Below are positions 34,670-45,976 of a stretch of DNA of 64,000 nucleotides, piece by piece. The position numbers were made by a program, and so were the translations under genes. This DNA comes from Podaxis mareebaensis (Eukaryota; Basidiomycota; Agaricomycetes; Agaricales; Agaricaceae). The notes beneath the pieces were generated by a model that saw only the letters and a program-made list of their open reading frames with translations, made no database searches and was not told the DNA's origin. Location: NCBI GenBank assembly GCA_018524725.1, contig JAEUWP010000207.1, positions 496,001 to 560,000 on the forward strand, in the 5' to 3' direction. Position 1 is the first letter of the stretch. Every line of letters begins with the position of its first letter.

Positions 34670-35255
34670 TAGGCCTATATTCGATATGCCGAGGTTTTTT
34701 TCCGCCGACCCTCCCCACTAGTTTCACTCTTGTTTGCCTTTCTACAGACCAGATTCCCTTGTGCTCCTTTTTATGCTTTGTCGTGGGTTGTAGCAATACT
34801 ACACGCCACCCGAGACTGTTTGTGACATTTTGGCTGAGGATTTGGTCGTGTTGCTTTATTAGATAGATCCCACAGCTAGATTATGGTATTTGGTTTTTTC
34901 TTTGTGCAATTAATTGTTCTTGACGAGACGAGACGCGATGCAAAGTCAGTTGATGTTTGAGAAAGCTTGTGGGTTGAATTGTTGGTGTGTGATTTTGGCA
35001 AATGATGATCTGCCCACGACATTTGCAGGGGTAACGTTTGGTCGTCCCTTTGCGCCGCTCACACCTTGCTCTAGTCCCAGTCCATTTCTTACTCAGACTA
35101 GCGCCTACTTGTATTCAATCTCGTGCGAGCTAAACTTTCTTCATTTCTTCGCTCCAACCCCCGTTCTCTCTTCTATTTCACCTCTCGTCTGCACCGTACA
35201 CTCGCTGCCGCCTTCGCTTGATTATTTCTCATCCTGGCTTCCCTATTCCGTCTTA
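34670..35255. other. Gap between GATA factor and Sec7 gene
   Basis: This 586-base region holds the GATA-factor 3' end and the Sec7-gene promoter. The last 200 bases are C/T-rich, as in a 5' leader. A further 5' exon of the Sec7 gene could lie here, since its start is uncertain. Confidence 0.4.
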
Positions 35256-38200
35256 ATGCGAACGCAGCCCCAGGCTCGTCGTCGTCGTCGACCTCCCGCC
35301 CCAACCAACAGAATCTCCAACCCGTAGCTTCTGATGATCTAAGGAATCAGCGGTTGCAACGCCGAGTCTCTCGCACGGATCTAGATTTTGAGCAGGCTTT
35401 GAAGGCTGAGGGTACAGTTGTTCTTAGGGAAGGAGTGGATGTCAGCACGCTAGGCCAAGATTTGAGCCCGCCACCGCTCAATAGAAGCTACAGTTCACCA
35501 TATTCTCCGGTCCCTAGTCCTGTTGGTCCTAGGGGTAGGATGAATCCAAGTACGAACACTCCGATGAGGTTAGGTCAACCTGGCACACCCGTCGTCGTTC
35601 CACCAACCCCGTCGTCCTCCACTGCCGCTGCTGGCCCCTCGTCCTCCGCCACTCCCACAACCGCTGGGTCTCCTACCACCTCGCAACCGCAATACGACGT
35701 GTTTTACGACCCCGCCGAAGATAACACCGAACGACAAACGAATCGAAGGTCTATCTACAGATCCCCTGGAACATCAAGTAGTCCAGACCTGGCTACGTTG
35801 TTACGAAAGACGAAGGAGAGAGGGGGGACGATTAATGCTCAACAATACAGGAATTTGAAGGAGAGGGAGAAGCGGAGGGAGGATCCGGCCCCGCCTTTAC
35901 CCCCTCACGACCGAGCCTCTAGCGCTAATTCCCCTCCAGGTGTTACGGGAAGGCAGAGGTCTTCAACGAACACGAGCCCTGGGCATCCCATGTCCAGCTC
36001 GTATTCGTTGAAATCGGACGGGAGGAGTGGGAAGGGTAAGGATGACTGGATGCCGTCAAGCCCTCGCGTGAGGGAAACAGGAACATTGAAGGTCAGTGTG
36101 AAGGTTTGGCTACACGCTACTCGAAGCTTAAGTGGTTGTGTCTTTTTCAGCCGCAAAAGAGTTCCATGCGCTCTCTCTGGGGCAAGATGTTAGGCACGAA
36201 TACCGTTAGGGAACGATCTGTGAGTTGTTGGAGTTCGTTGACACTTCTTCACGCGAAAGTATTCAATGCCCTCTTCCTTTTTTTCCGTGTCTAGAAAACG
36301 GACGCATCAAGTTCAGCCCCTGTCACACCCGTGTATTCTTCGCCTTCACTCCTTGATGCCTTCACACCCCCTGTTCCCCCAATACCTGCAGAACACCGTA
36401 CACCTGTCCATCAGTCATCTACTGACTCTCAAACATCCCCTCGACTAGACGTGACAAAGCCTCTTCCACCAATCCTACCAAGTCCCGTACGGGAAAGCAG
36501 TGACATCGACACTTCCATGGTTTTTATCGAGAAGTCATCGCTCGCTCAGGAACCCATACCTATATCCAGGACAACAACCACGGCTAATGGCACTGTGACG
36601 CCGAAGCGGAGAAGCATGAGCGTTGGTGACGCAGACTTGAAGAAGGCCGTCATTGCTTCTTCGGCAAATAGCCCTCTTCCTCCTACTCCCAATTTACGAG
36701 ACAGACTCAAACAATCCACAGAAGAGCAGTGGGAGGACTCCAGCATACACAATATTATCGATCAATTCAAGGGTGAACTATCACAATTAGAGTCATCGTC
36801 CGGTGCAACTCTGGATCTGCAAGACCCTTCCACACCTGCACGACAATCGGCATACCGCAGGCAATTGGAGGCGACAATCACGCCAAATCGTATGTCCCAA
36901 TATGAATTTGGCAGGAGCGGAACGAAAAGAGTGGAAGACGTGGATGCGACGGTTGTACCACCTCGTAGTTCCTCGTTGCAGCTGCCCATCCATTCATCGT
37001 CTGGTTCCACAAGCGCCAGCACCTCACCTCGCCCGATCCATACAATGCCATCTGCTGGGCTGTTGAAACCTCGTGTTGGTCTCAATGGCAATGGATTTGC
37101 AAGTCCACGAGATGCGAATAGACTTCGAGTCTTGCATCGTTCAACTGCATCGAGCTCAGAGCCTTCCCTTCTGCCCATCATTGACGACGCTCGTATGTGT
37201 GAGTACAATCTTTCCGCAATCCGCCATCTTTGACTGACGGTTGGCATGATCAAGTGTCACAACGGCGTAGCTCCCAACAGGAGTTGTCCGTCAATGACTT
37301 GACCTTGAGCCGTTTCCCATCGTCTAACATGGATGATGTTGAACTCGAAGCAAAGGGGAAAGAGTTGGCCCAAAAATGTTGGGATGAGGATGAGGAATTC
37401 TTGGCAAAAGAAAAGATCGCAGAGTGGTTGGGCAAACAGTGCGTTCCTATTCCTCGAAATTTTTCAGATTTGAGTTTAACCTTTCGAGTAACAGTGGTCG
37501 CATTAATAAAGTTGCCTTGCGATACTATATGGAAGGCTTTGACTTTGCGGATCTTAGACTCGACGTCGCCTTTAGGTATAGTCCATCAAAAGCCGCGCGT
37601 ATGACTGATATTCATCTTGCATTAGGCGCCTGTGCGCTAAACTTTATCTCAAAGGCGAGACCCAACAGGTAGATCGCATTCTGGAGGAGTTCAGCAAAAG
37701 GTATTGGGACTGCAATCCTGGAGGCTTATACGGGAGTGCCAGTGCGTCCTCCACCACCGCCAATGTTGATCCCATGCTCACCGCCACCTAGATATTGTGC
37801 ACGCAGTAGCATACTCGCTGCTACTGCTCAACACCGATCTTCATGTTGCCGACCTCACATCCCGTATGTCTCGTAGCCAATTCGTTAAAAACACCATGAC
37901 TGCCATCCAAACACAACTTCGGCCAAACCCTCCAGCCGCGCTTTCCTCGTCTGATCTCACTTATGACGACTGCTCTAGTAGTGTTCGTGGTCCAGGATCA
38001 GATGATACCGAAACTACTATTCGTTCGAAGCGGAGTGATAGTATAGCGAGTTGGAATAGCGTGTCGAGGGATGTTCCAAGTAGTTTATCACCCCAGCCGC
38101 CCGCTCTTAATACCCAGCATACCAACGGCAGTACACCCTCTGTGCAAGTCTCAGTGACAAGTAATGACTTACAGCGTTCTGGGTCTCATCAAGTGTATGG

Positions 38201-40054
38201 CCGTGGCTGGGAAGAGGACATGGAGAGTCTGCTGAAGGTGAGTATATGCTCTGTTCCGCCCCACGGATCGTACTGACCTGGCCTGCGGCAGGAAATGTAC
38301 AATGCAATCAAGAACCAGCAAATCCTCCAGCCTCTCAATACAGGCATTGGCCGTTCTTCTACGTCTTCCCTCAGCCCTGGCATGATGCGGAACAGAAGCT
38401 TCCGGGGGAACCAGAACTTCAAACGCGGAAGCATACGAGGATGGCAGTCGATACTGGCGGCCCAGACGGGCATCAGTCCATATAGCAGCAATAGCAGCAT
38501 TGACGGTCGTGCAAGCCCCGCACCAAGTTTTGCTACTTCCACACATGAAGTTGGTCGTACCATAAACCTACTTAGATGAATCTAACATTCTTCCGCTAGG
38601 CCATGTATGGATCCACGTCTGCTTTCCTCACTCCCACTCTTGGCTTCGCTCACAACCTGTCGCATACAATCATCCGCGAAGCTCAAGAAGATGACGACCG
38701 CAGCGTCAAGAGTGACGACTCCGACTCGACGACAATCAGCATCTCGGATGAGGAACTGGCGTTACTTGGAGCGCCTTGGGCCAAGGAAGGAATGCTTTGC
38801 CGCAAACATTTTACTGATGTCGGTGGGAAGCGCGCCAAGGATAAGGCCTGGATGGATGTCTTCGTCGTGATTCAGAAGGGCGAATTAAGCATGTTCACCT
38901 TTGGTGATCACACTAGTGGTAATTCCGGGGCTGTCGGAGGCGGAAATTGGCTAGTAAGTATGCACTTCCCAACCATTCGGGTTTACGGGTCAAGTTTCTG
39001 AAACACAATTCCAGGCAAATGCCACCGCGGTTGGAACCCTCCACCTAGCCCACTCTCTGGCTCACGCATTGCCACCCCCTGGATATGATAGACATCGACC
39101 TCATTGCATGGTGTTGACACTTCCTAATGGTGTTGTTTTCTTCTTCCAAGCCGGAACGGAGGAGCTGGTGAATGAGTGGGTCTCTACATGCAATTATTGG
39201 GCTGCCAGGGTTAGTAAGGAGCCACTGGCCGGGGGCGTGTCAAACATGGAGTATGGCTGGAATAGAGTCATGGATCCCTATGCACACGGTCGTTCTGCTT
39301 CTCATAACGATCCACCTCGAGAACCAGTCGATGCCACCGATGGGATGAGCATCCGCAGTGGGCGCAGTGGGCGCAGCACCAGGAGCGGGCGGTACAAACT
39401 GGGTTGGAGGGAAGGTGTTGCGACTGTGAGAGGGGGAAGCTCACCTTATGTGGACAAGACTTTCATTGCGGATTGGAAAGAACCGTTGCCGCCGACTGTC
39501 CCGAGTACACACGACGAAGAGACTCAGTTGGAAGCATTGAAGAAACATGTCGCGTTCCTCAAGAAGGAACTTCAGCAGCATAATGACTTGCGCGGCCCAA
39601 TGATGAATCTGGTTGGTCCAGATCCTTCTATTGTGAGGTGTCATCTGACATGGAAACTCTTCAGTACCAACCCAAGTCGCCAAACGCCCAGAAGGCGCAG
39701 ACGAACTGGGAAAGGAAGTCAAAATATATCCTGAAGGAGACTGTCAAATATGAGTCGTACATCGATTCCCTGACGAAAGCGATGTCTCTACGGCTCAAAA
39801 AACGAGGGGAGAAAGGTTTGTTGGGCACACGTGTCGAAAATGAATGTTTATTGAAAACGTTCTTTACCCTAGCATTGGAACGTGCGCTGAACGGAGCCAC
39901 GCCGACGGATGAGAATTTTCTCCTAAAAGGCAAATGGAAAGGTCCGGAGGAAGAGACGATACGTGAAGAAGCCGAACCTGCCACTCCCGGGTCAGCCGGG
40001 TCTTCGCACAAGAGAGAAAGAGCCCAAGATGATGAGGACGACGAAGATGACTGA
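35256..40054 (+). CDS. Sec7-PH Arf guanine-nucleotide exchange factor (Syt1/Yel1/Sec74-like)
   Basis: It exchanges GDP for GTP on an Arf GTPase in vesicle traffic or cell polarity. A long Ser/Pro-rich N-terminal half precedes the Sec7 domain (about 37370-37920): CWDEDEEFLAKEKIAEWLGK, GRINKVALRYYMEGFDFADL, RLCAKLYLKGETQQVDRILE (with the glutamic finger) and EFSKRYWDCNPGGLY, then NIVHAVAYSLLLLNTDLHVA and RMSRSQFVKNTM. After about 250 low-complexity residues a PH domain follows (EGMLCRKHFTDVGGKRAKDK, AWMDVFVVIQKGELSMFTFG to ELVNEWVSTCNYWAARV). A helical C-terminal region with EERKSKYI-type charge ends in poly-Asp/Glu. The N-terminus is uncertain: the frame has no ATG of its own, and ATG 35256 works only with a 50-base intron starting in a CGT repeat. 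Domain order Sec7-PH without other modules fits the Syt1/Yel1 group rather than Gea or Sec7 proper. Confidence 0.87.
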
Positions 40055-40268
40055 GCCGGGACGTTGTTTATGTTGTTGAACGTGCACAATGCAAGAATAG
40101 GTGTTCTTTCTTTTCCGTGTCACATATCTTAGTATTGTAGAATTTGTTCGGATAACTTCGGACTACTGGGTTTCTTTTGCGATGTTTTGCTACTTCCCTC
40201 TTTACCGATATTGATACCATTCATCTATAGTCTTCTTTGATACTCTCTGTACCATACATACACTTCTC

Positions 40269-41999
40269 CTAACAAGGGCCGTACTTTGCCGCTGCGACAT
40301 GAGCTTCCAGACCGCTGGCACTCGTCTTGGGAGTGAAGACAGATCCACCCTGATTGGGTGCATACCATACAGACCCGACGTCATTATCCGCATTTGTTCC
40401 GAAATGGAAGACAGCTGAAGTTTGGGAACCGAGGAAAGGGCTGTACTTGGCGGTGCGTGCTGGATCGTTGGCCATATCGAGGTAATACTGCAAGTGTTTC
40501 GTCCAGAGACCCTAGTTCCGCGAGAGACATTAGTCTTCTAATCCATATCGGAACGGTCCCACAAACCTTGAAAAGTTGCTGTTACAGACTTGTCAGATCA
40601 CATCGAGCGACCTCAATAGATGGCCGACTTACTTGATCTTGATTGCAGGTCGGACCTCCAGAAGCAGCATTATCACAGGACTCCCTGAGGATATTGTTCG
40701 TGGTGAGATGCTTGATTGTGGCGTCGAGAGTGATCTCGGCTTCGTCCAACAAACTCTTGTCGCCAGTGGCTGCGTAGAGGTTGGCTAGACCAGAGGCTAT
40801 GACACCTTGATTGTATGTCCATGTAGTCTAGAGCATTTCTCGTGTGACCAAAGCTGCTTGTGAAGAGGTTGGGATGGTTACAAACCTGTCCGTTGTTTCG
40901 ACATGTGTCGAAATCGAGACCGTCGTTCCAAAGACCATCAGAATTACGCATTCCGGAGGCTTTAACTGAGCACAGCCTGAGTATTCGCAATGTTCATGTG
41001 AAAATAGTAAAATTAGAACACTAACGCCAATTCCAGGTCTGCGGTGGAGAGCCAAGAGAGTATTTAGTGATCGATAGGCTGAATTATCGAGATTGCCTCA
41101 CCTTTTGCGCGTTTGCGAGGTAGGTGGGGTTGCGGTTGCGCAGATATCCGTTGGCCGAAAGGAGCAAGAAGAGTTCGTTAGTAATGGCATTTTTGTAGGT
41201 ATGAGCGGTCGACCACCAGACTGGTCGATGGGACAGCGTTTCATTAATCTGTGCTGGGATTTCCTTGGAAGCGAGAGATTCGCACCTCCTCCACCGCAGG
41301 TGTCGTCCCATTGTCCCGCGATGATGTCATATATCTTACTAGCAGCGCTCTAGATATGCCGTGTTCGGGTGTGATAAATGAACGCGAGATTTGGAATGCT
41401 GTGGGAAGGCAAAACGTACGGTGTATGGTGTGGTGTCCTGACCTCTGCTCCCCTTGTAGTCTGCGATCTTCCAGAGAGCAAGGACGATCCACTGGGTAAG
41501 CGCGTGCAATCAGTATCTGCTAAAGACCATCGGAGTTGAGGAAACTGACTCCGGCATCGTCGTTACTCCCGTTGAGGATGGCTTGCCAGTCTGCGTTGAG
41601 AAGAGCCGCTCGACCTATGAGGGATAGTTGGCCAATGGTTGAAAACTCGTCCGAGTTCCTTGCGAGCATGAGATTGTGCAAATCTTCGACGGTGTTCTGT
41701 ATGCGTGAGCTATAGCTTTTCTTCCGAACAGGTAATCAAGGATAACTGTACGTACGGCGTCTGTCCAAAGCGAACCGCCAGTATATTGGCCCGTAAGTGA
41801 GTTGAAGTAGTGAGATTGCAACCTCTGAGCTACACTCTATATGTAGAAGATTGGAAGGTGGGCCTTGGAGGCAAGCAAGAGAATAGTGGCCTACGAGAGC
41901 GGTATCCAGTGTAGCCTGACATTGTCTCTTCTGAGGGGCTGCGAGGCCAGCGGAAATGGTGGCAAGGAAGACGAAAGCGAAGCTTAAGAATTTGGTCAT
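40269..41999 (-). CDS. Secreted GH76 alpha-1,6-mannanase
   Basis: It hydrolyses alpha-1,6-mannan; fungal members either break down yeast-type mannan or, like Dcw1/Dfg5, act in wall remodelling. Start ATG 41999 begins a signal peptide (MTKFLSFAFVFLATISAGLA). Motifs: RLQSHYFNSLTGQYTGGSLW, TDANTVEDLHNLMLARNSDE, AGWIVLALWKIADYKGS, the catalytic Asp pair in DIIAGQWDDTCGGG, WWSTAHTYKNAITNELFLLL, LLKASGMRNSDGLWNDGLDF, TTWTYNQGVIASGLANLYAA and LFKGLWTKHLQYYLDMA. It ends VWYAPNQGG to HVAAAKYGPC with TAG at 40269-40271. It has ten or more short introns, including a 12-base exon (40567-40578). There is no GPI-anchor signal, so it is more likely a free secreted enzyme than a Dcw1-type wall protein. Confidence 0.88.
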
Positions 42000-42880
42000 G
42001 GCGTGTTCGCGAGGGAGTGCCAGGCGGCGCCGGAATAAAAGAACACCATTTTATAGTAGACGAGCTTCCGGGGAAGGAAGATGTGAGCACACTGTCCAAG
42101 AACCATCCATATATTTTTTTAGTGTTCCATGCTTCAAGAATTATGCTAGAATAGTTGCAGCGCATGAGGTTCGTTGGGAAGGGATTTGATTGAAGTGGGG
42201 TCGGTGTTATTTTTAAATTGTTGTGTGATGGCGCATGGGGTATGTTGTCACCAGGGGTTTTTCGGAGGAGGTCACTGCAAGCGCCAAGCTCAAAATAAGG
42301 GCATGGCTGTCATCCTTGGGAATGAAAAAATCCCTCAAAGAGGCAAGGACCACGCATCTTATATTGAGTAGACAACATGACCAGTGCCTCATGAAGAGTA
42401 CTTCAGAACAAAGAAATCCTTCTCCTGTTTCCAGGGTTATGAGAAAAGAACTCGTATTATCCGCAAATCTGGTCAGCAGCCTCCTGCATACTCGAGGGCG
42501 CGAAGGACAAAAATATCACGGAGGTAGATCCCTTGAAGCCGAAAGTTCGTGTTCACAAGCCAGTGAGAGTGGTTTTACTGATTTGGTCTTCGGTGGCTTC
42601 CTCTTCGCCAGGGTCTGTCGAGCGATTGACGAAAGCGCCTTGCGCTAACTTACGTAAACGTGCAGCGCCCAGAAATAGACGCCGAAGAGACGAGGAGCTT
42701 AACACGTGATACCGTGCCTTACCCTTTGACGCTCACAGCGAATTTTGGCAGACAGCTGGAGTTGCCTTGGCAGGAGAGCTATATGATTTTGTGATCCACC
42801 GCAAACACTGCGCCTTTCCCTCGACGACCACCTCTATCATTGACTACGAAGACTGCATTAATACGCGCGTTGCTGCCGCG
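42000..42880. promoter_or_regulatory. Divergent promoter region, GH76 / acyltransferase
   Basis: This 881-base region holds both promoters. A TATAAAA box for the minus-strand GH76 gene lies at 42049-42055. A plus-strand open frame at 42235-42648 has no family resemblance and no splice context, so I do not call it. Confidence 0.45.
42049..42055 (-). promoter_or_regulatory. TATA box of the GH76 gene
   Basis: TATAAAA on the minus strand lies 50 bases upstream of ATG 41999, the same spacing as in the mannanase gene. Sequence and position only. Confidence 0.5.
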
Positions 42881-45322
42881 ATGTCTGATTACAAGCTCCT
42901 GCATCGTATAATTCGCGGTACGGCCAGTTTGGCTGTGGACTCGTTTTTCACAGAGTTGCGGGTCGTTGGAGGCGAGAATGTGCCCAAGGAAGGGCCTATT
43001 ATAGTGTATGTAGCTCGTTTGGACTGTAGTGTGCTGAGCGCTCGCTGACGTCGCGTCGTAGTTGCGCCACGCATCATAATATGATGCTCGACCCAGTTGT
43101 TCTTTGTAGGCTCCCTTTGAACAGTATCGAACAAAGGAGCGAGTCCTAATGATCCCCATGATAGCTGTTGGGTTCCCCTACCAGCGTATCCTCAACTACT
43201 GGAGCAAAGGTACGTCGTCATCCTGTATATGTATACCCTTGTTGCGCCACCCACACCTCCGAACCCAGCGAGTCTCTTTGGGAACCCTGTAGCGCGTTGG
43301 ATCCTTCTATCCGCAGGAAACATCCCAGTGGACCGTAAATCGAAAGACCGTCGCGTCTTGCTCAAGGGAACTCTCGAAGCTCTATCCAGGGGCGAGGCGG
43401 TAGCCTTGTTCCCGGAGGGCACGAGTTATACGGAGCCCCGGATTATGCAGGTCAAGGATGGTGCCGCTTGGGCTGCTCTGGAGTACACTAAATGGGCGAA
43501 AGAAAATCCTGACAAGGTGGTGACGCAGGAGGTTCAGGTTATTCCCGCTGCTATCGTGTACACCAACAAGTCCAAGTACAGGAGTGGTGTAAGTCCCATT
43601 TTTATGCCAAGATTTAAGTTCACTAATGATACCGTATTTTAGGTGATCATGGAGTGAGTTCAGGCGAATTTTCGGGCCGAGAAAGAAGCTCGAACACCGC
43701 ATTTTTCTGTTGTGTTACAGGTTTGGACGTCCCATTAAGATGGATCCCTTCAAAGAGCAGTTTTTTTCGTCTCAAGAGGGTGCCCCTCGTGCCGCTGTCA
43801 AACGTTTGACACAGGCAATTGAGAACGAATTGATCGAAGCGAGCATCAATGCACCGGATTGGTACGTTGGGCAGGTTGGTTCATCACCACTGGTTGCTTC
43901 ACGGGTGTAATTCAGGGATACGCTATACGCCGCACGGATGGCTAGGGATATTCTATGGGAGGATGATAAAGGAATTCGGCTTGACGAATTTGTTGTGATA
44001 TCTCAAACGTAAGTCAGACTACGCTGAACACATTTCCATTGTCTCACTGTCCATCAATCTGATCGTCCTCGCAGCCTTGTCGATCTCTTCACGGTTCCCG
44101 ACACGACCCCTAACCTGAAATCCGTCAGACGGCATCTCCTTGAATACTATTCATTGTTGCAGTCATCGCATCTGACAAACTCTACTCTCTCGTCTCTCCC
44201 GCTTCCACGTTCACTGGATCCCAAGGCACCGGTCACCCTTCCGAGTCGCCTGTATACTATTCTAATTTTGCTTCGAGACTCTATCTCTGCTTTGATCCGT
44301 CTTCCATTCTTCTTGTTCCCTCTTGTCGTTCACACACCGGCGTACGCAATGGCACGATACGGAGCAAAATTGGTGGAGAACGAAGAGGAGACACAGGCGC
44401 AGAACAAAGTCGCATTTGGATTGATTGCGCTTGTCTTCACTTATTCGACGGCATTTTTCTTCCTCTGGGCGTTATTGATGTATAGCCCTGTGGGTGCGTT
44501 GATTTCTGCTGCTACTATTTACCTTTTCGCGATCTATCATAACCAGATGATTGATGGTAAGTGAAAAATGCATTGGTGTTAGCTAAATGCCTGCTGACAA
44601 ACGGAAACATCTGCATACAGATAATTACGAACGGTGGGTATTCCCATTCTTGGCATGTGATTGAAGCATCGTCTAAATTTATTTGGACAAGCGCAAAGCG
44701 GTGCATTGCAGCATGGCGGGTCCTTGTTGGTGTTTGGGTACCCAAGAAATGGGACCTCTCCCTCAATGCACTCTCACAGTATACAACACCTCGGGTTCCT
44801 CCTGAGAACCCGTGGATTGACAGACCCAAGAAGCTTCCGGCCAGGCTGTCCGGCTCGGATAGTGATACGCCCAAGACTAATTCATCCTCGCATGGAGTTG
44901 GGGCATCAGCTGATTTGAGTCTGGGGAAGGAACCTCCTGTGAAGGCAAGACCAGTTCGACGGCCGCCTTCTCGCAAGATTATACGCCATGTATTACGGGC
45001 GCGTGTGGAGGCAGTTCGGGCCCTCGGGGCGTTTTTTGACCAGCTCCAGCGGGCAGAGGCGGATAAGAGGGTTTACGCGAGTGCGCATCTCGCACGGGCG
45101 TATGGGGGAGGGATGATTGTGCATAAAGATGGGACGGGTGTAGAGGATCTAGAGGGATGGAGATATGTGCGTGAAGTTGTCGAGTTCCTGCGATCGAGAG
45201 GGGCTAGGATTCCGATGTCGGATGACATTCGGATTGAAGGGGAATGGGCGGCGCTTAGCAGCGAGGGGGAGGGCTACACGACGAATGAGGAAATGGAATG
45301 GGTGGGAACGACGAGGGGATAG
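42881..45322 (+). CDS. SCT1: Glycerol-3-phosphate / DHAP acyltransferase (Sct1/Gpt2-like)
   Basis: This ER membrane enzyme adds the first acyl chain to glycerol 3-phosphate, the entry step of phospholipid and triacylglycerol synthesis. Start ATG 42881 (MSDYKLLHRIIRGTASLAVD). PlsC motifs: motif I in VCATHHNMMLDPVVL (H-X4-D), NIPVDRKSKDRRVLLKGTL (motif II), ALFPEGTSYTEPRIMQVKDG (motif III) and VQVIPAAIVYTNKSKYRSG with EFGRPIKM (motif IV). Downstream are LVDLFTVPDTTPNLKSVRRH, two membrane segments (PFFLFPLVVHTPAYAMA and FGLIALVFTYSTAFFFLWAL), and a charged tail with RRPPSRKIIRHVLRARVEAV. An 11-base exon (43643-43653) carries VIME. All splice phases agree, and the long C-terminal extension is normal for fungal Sct1/Gpt2. 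A short GGTATTC(A/G)GT triple repeat follows at about 45355-45385. Confidence 0.9.
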
Positions 45323-45976
45323 AACAAGGGTTTGATAGGCATTTTCTTGTGTTATTCAGTGGTATTCGGTGGTATTCAGTAGCATCCAGCCATGATATGT
45401 CGTTGCGACGTCATGATAGATGAAAGACTGGTGCCGAGTTGTGGGAGGTTGTAGGGCCCGGAAGGCCGGCAGGTTGACCGAAGATGAATTGATCAGATAA
45501 AGTCATGTGCAGGCATGGGTAGGACAGGGGTGTGCATGGACAAGCCAAATCCGATTGGCCTCGTAAAGCTTTTCGGGGATGGGAGAAGATTGCAGCAACG
45601 TGATGTTCTCGTAAAGGACGACATGATGCAGCAAAGAAAGGTTGGACAAGGGATGGCTCGGGAGAGCAAAGGTTGCGAGGGCTGGATGGGACGCAGGGCT
45701 GGATGGCGTGGGACAGGGCTAGACAGGGTCCCGGCGACTAGTTGTCGTCGCAGATGGAAAATGAGCTCCGAAATGGTGAGAGGGGAGATGGAGTGTGGGA
45801 TGGCTGAGTGCGATCTGCGATAAGAGTAGATTAGTGTAGGTCCACATTTGAATTTGGGCAGTACTAATATAGTTCTCGTAATCACTCCTCTCTTTCGCCT
45901 ACTTGAATGTCCATCCCTCCCTCCACCACCATCCCAAGCCATCCTCTCCTCCTCTCCCGTCCCCGTCCTCTCCCTC
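45323..45976. other. Gap between acyltransferase and Zn2Cys6 gene
   Basis: This 654-base region begins with a tiny repeat of the form GGTATTC(A/G)GT (three copies near 45355-45385) and then holds the C/T-rich leader of the next gene. A minus-strand open frame (45493-45978) runs through it without any family resemblance and is treated as chance. Confidence 0.4.

Noticed and set aside
22554..41999. A mannan-degradation gene cluster (GH5 mannanase and GH76)
   Set aside because: The two enzymes are about 16 kb apart with unrelated housekeeping genes between, and they act on different mannans, so co-location looks accidental.
42235..42648. 137-codon open frame between GH76 and acyltransferase
   Set aside because: No homology, no splice context and random-looking composition; treated as promoter DNA.
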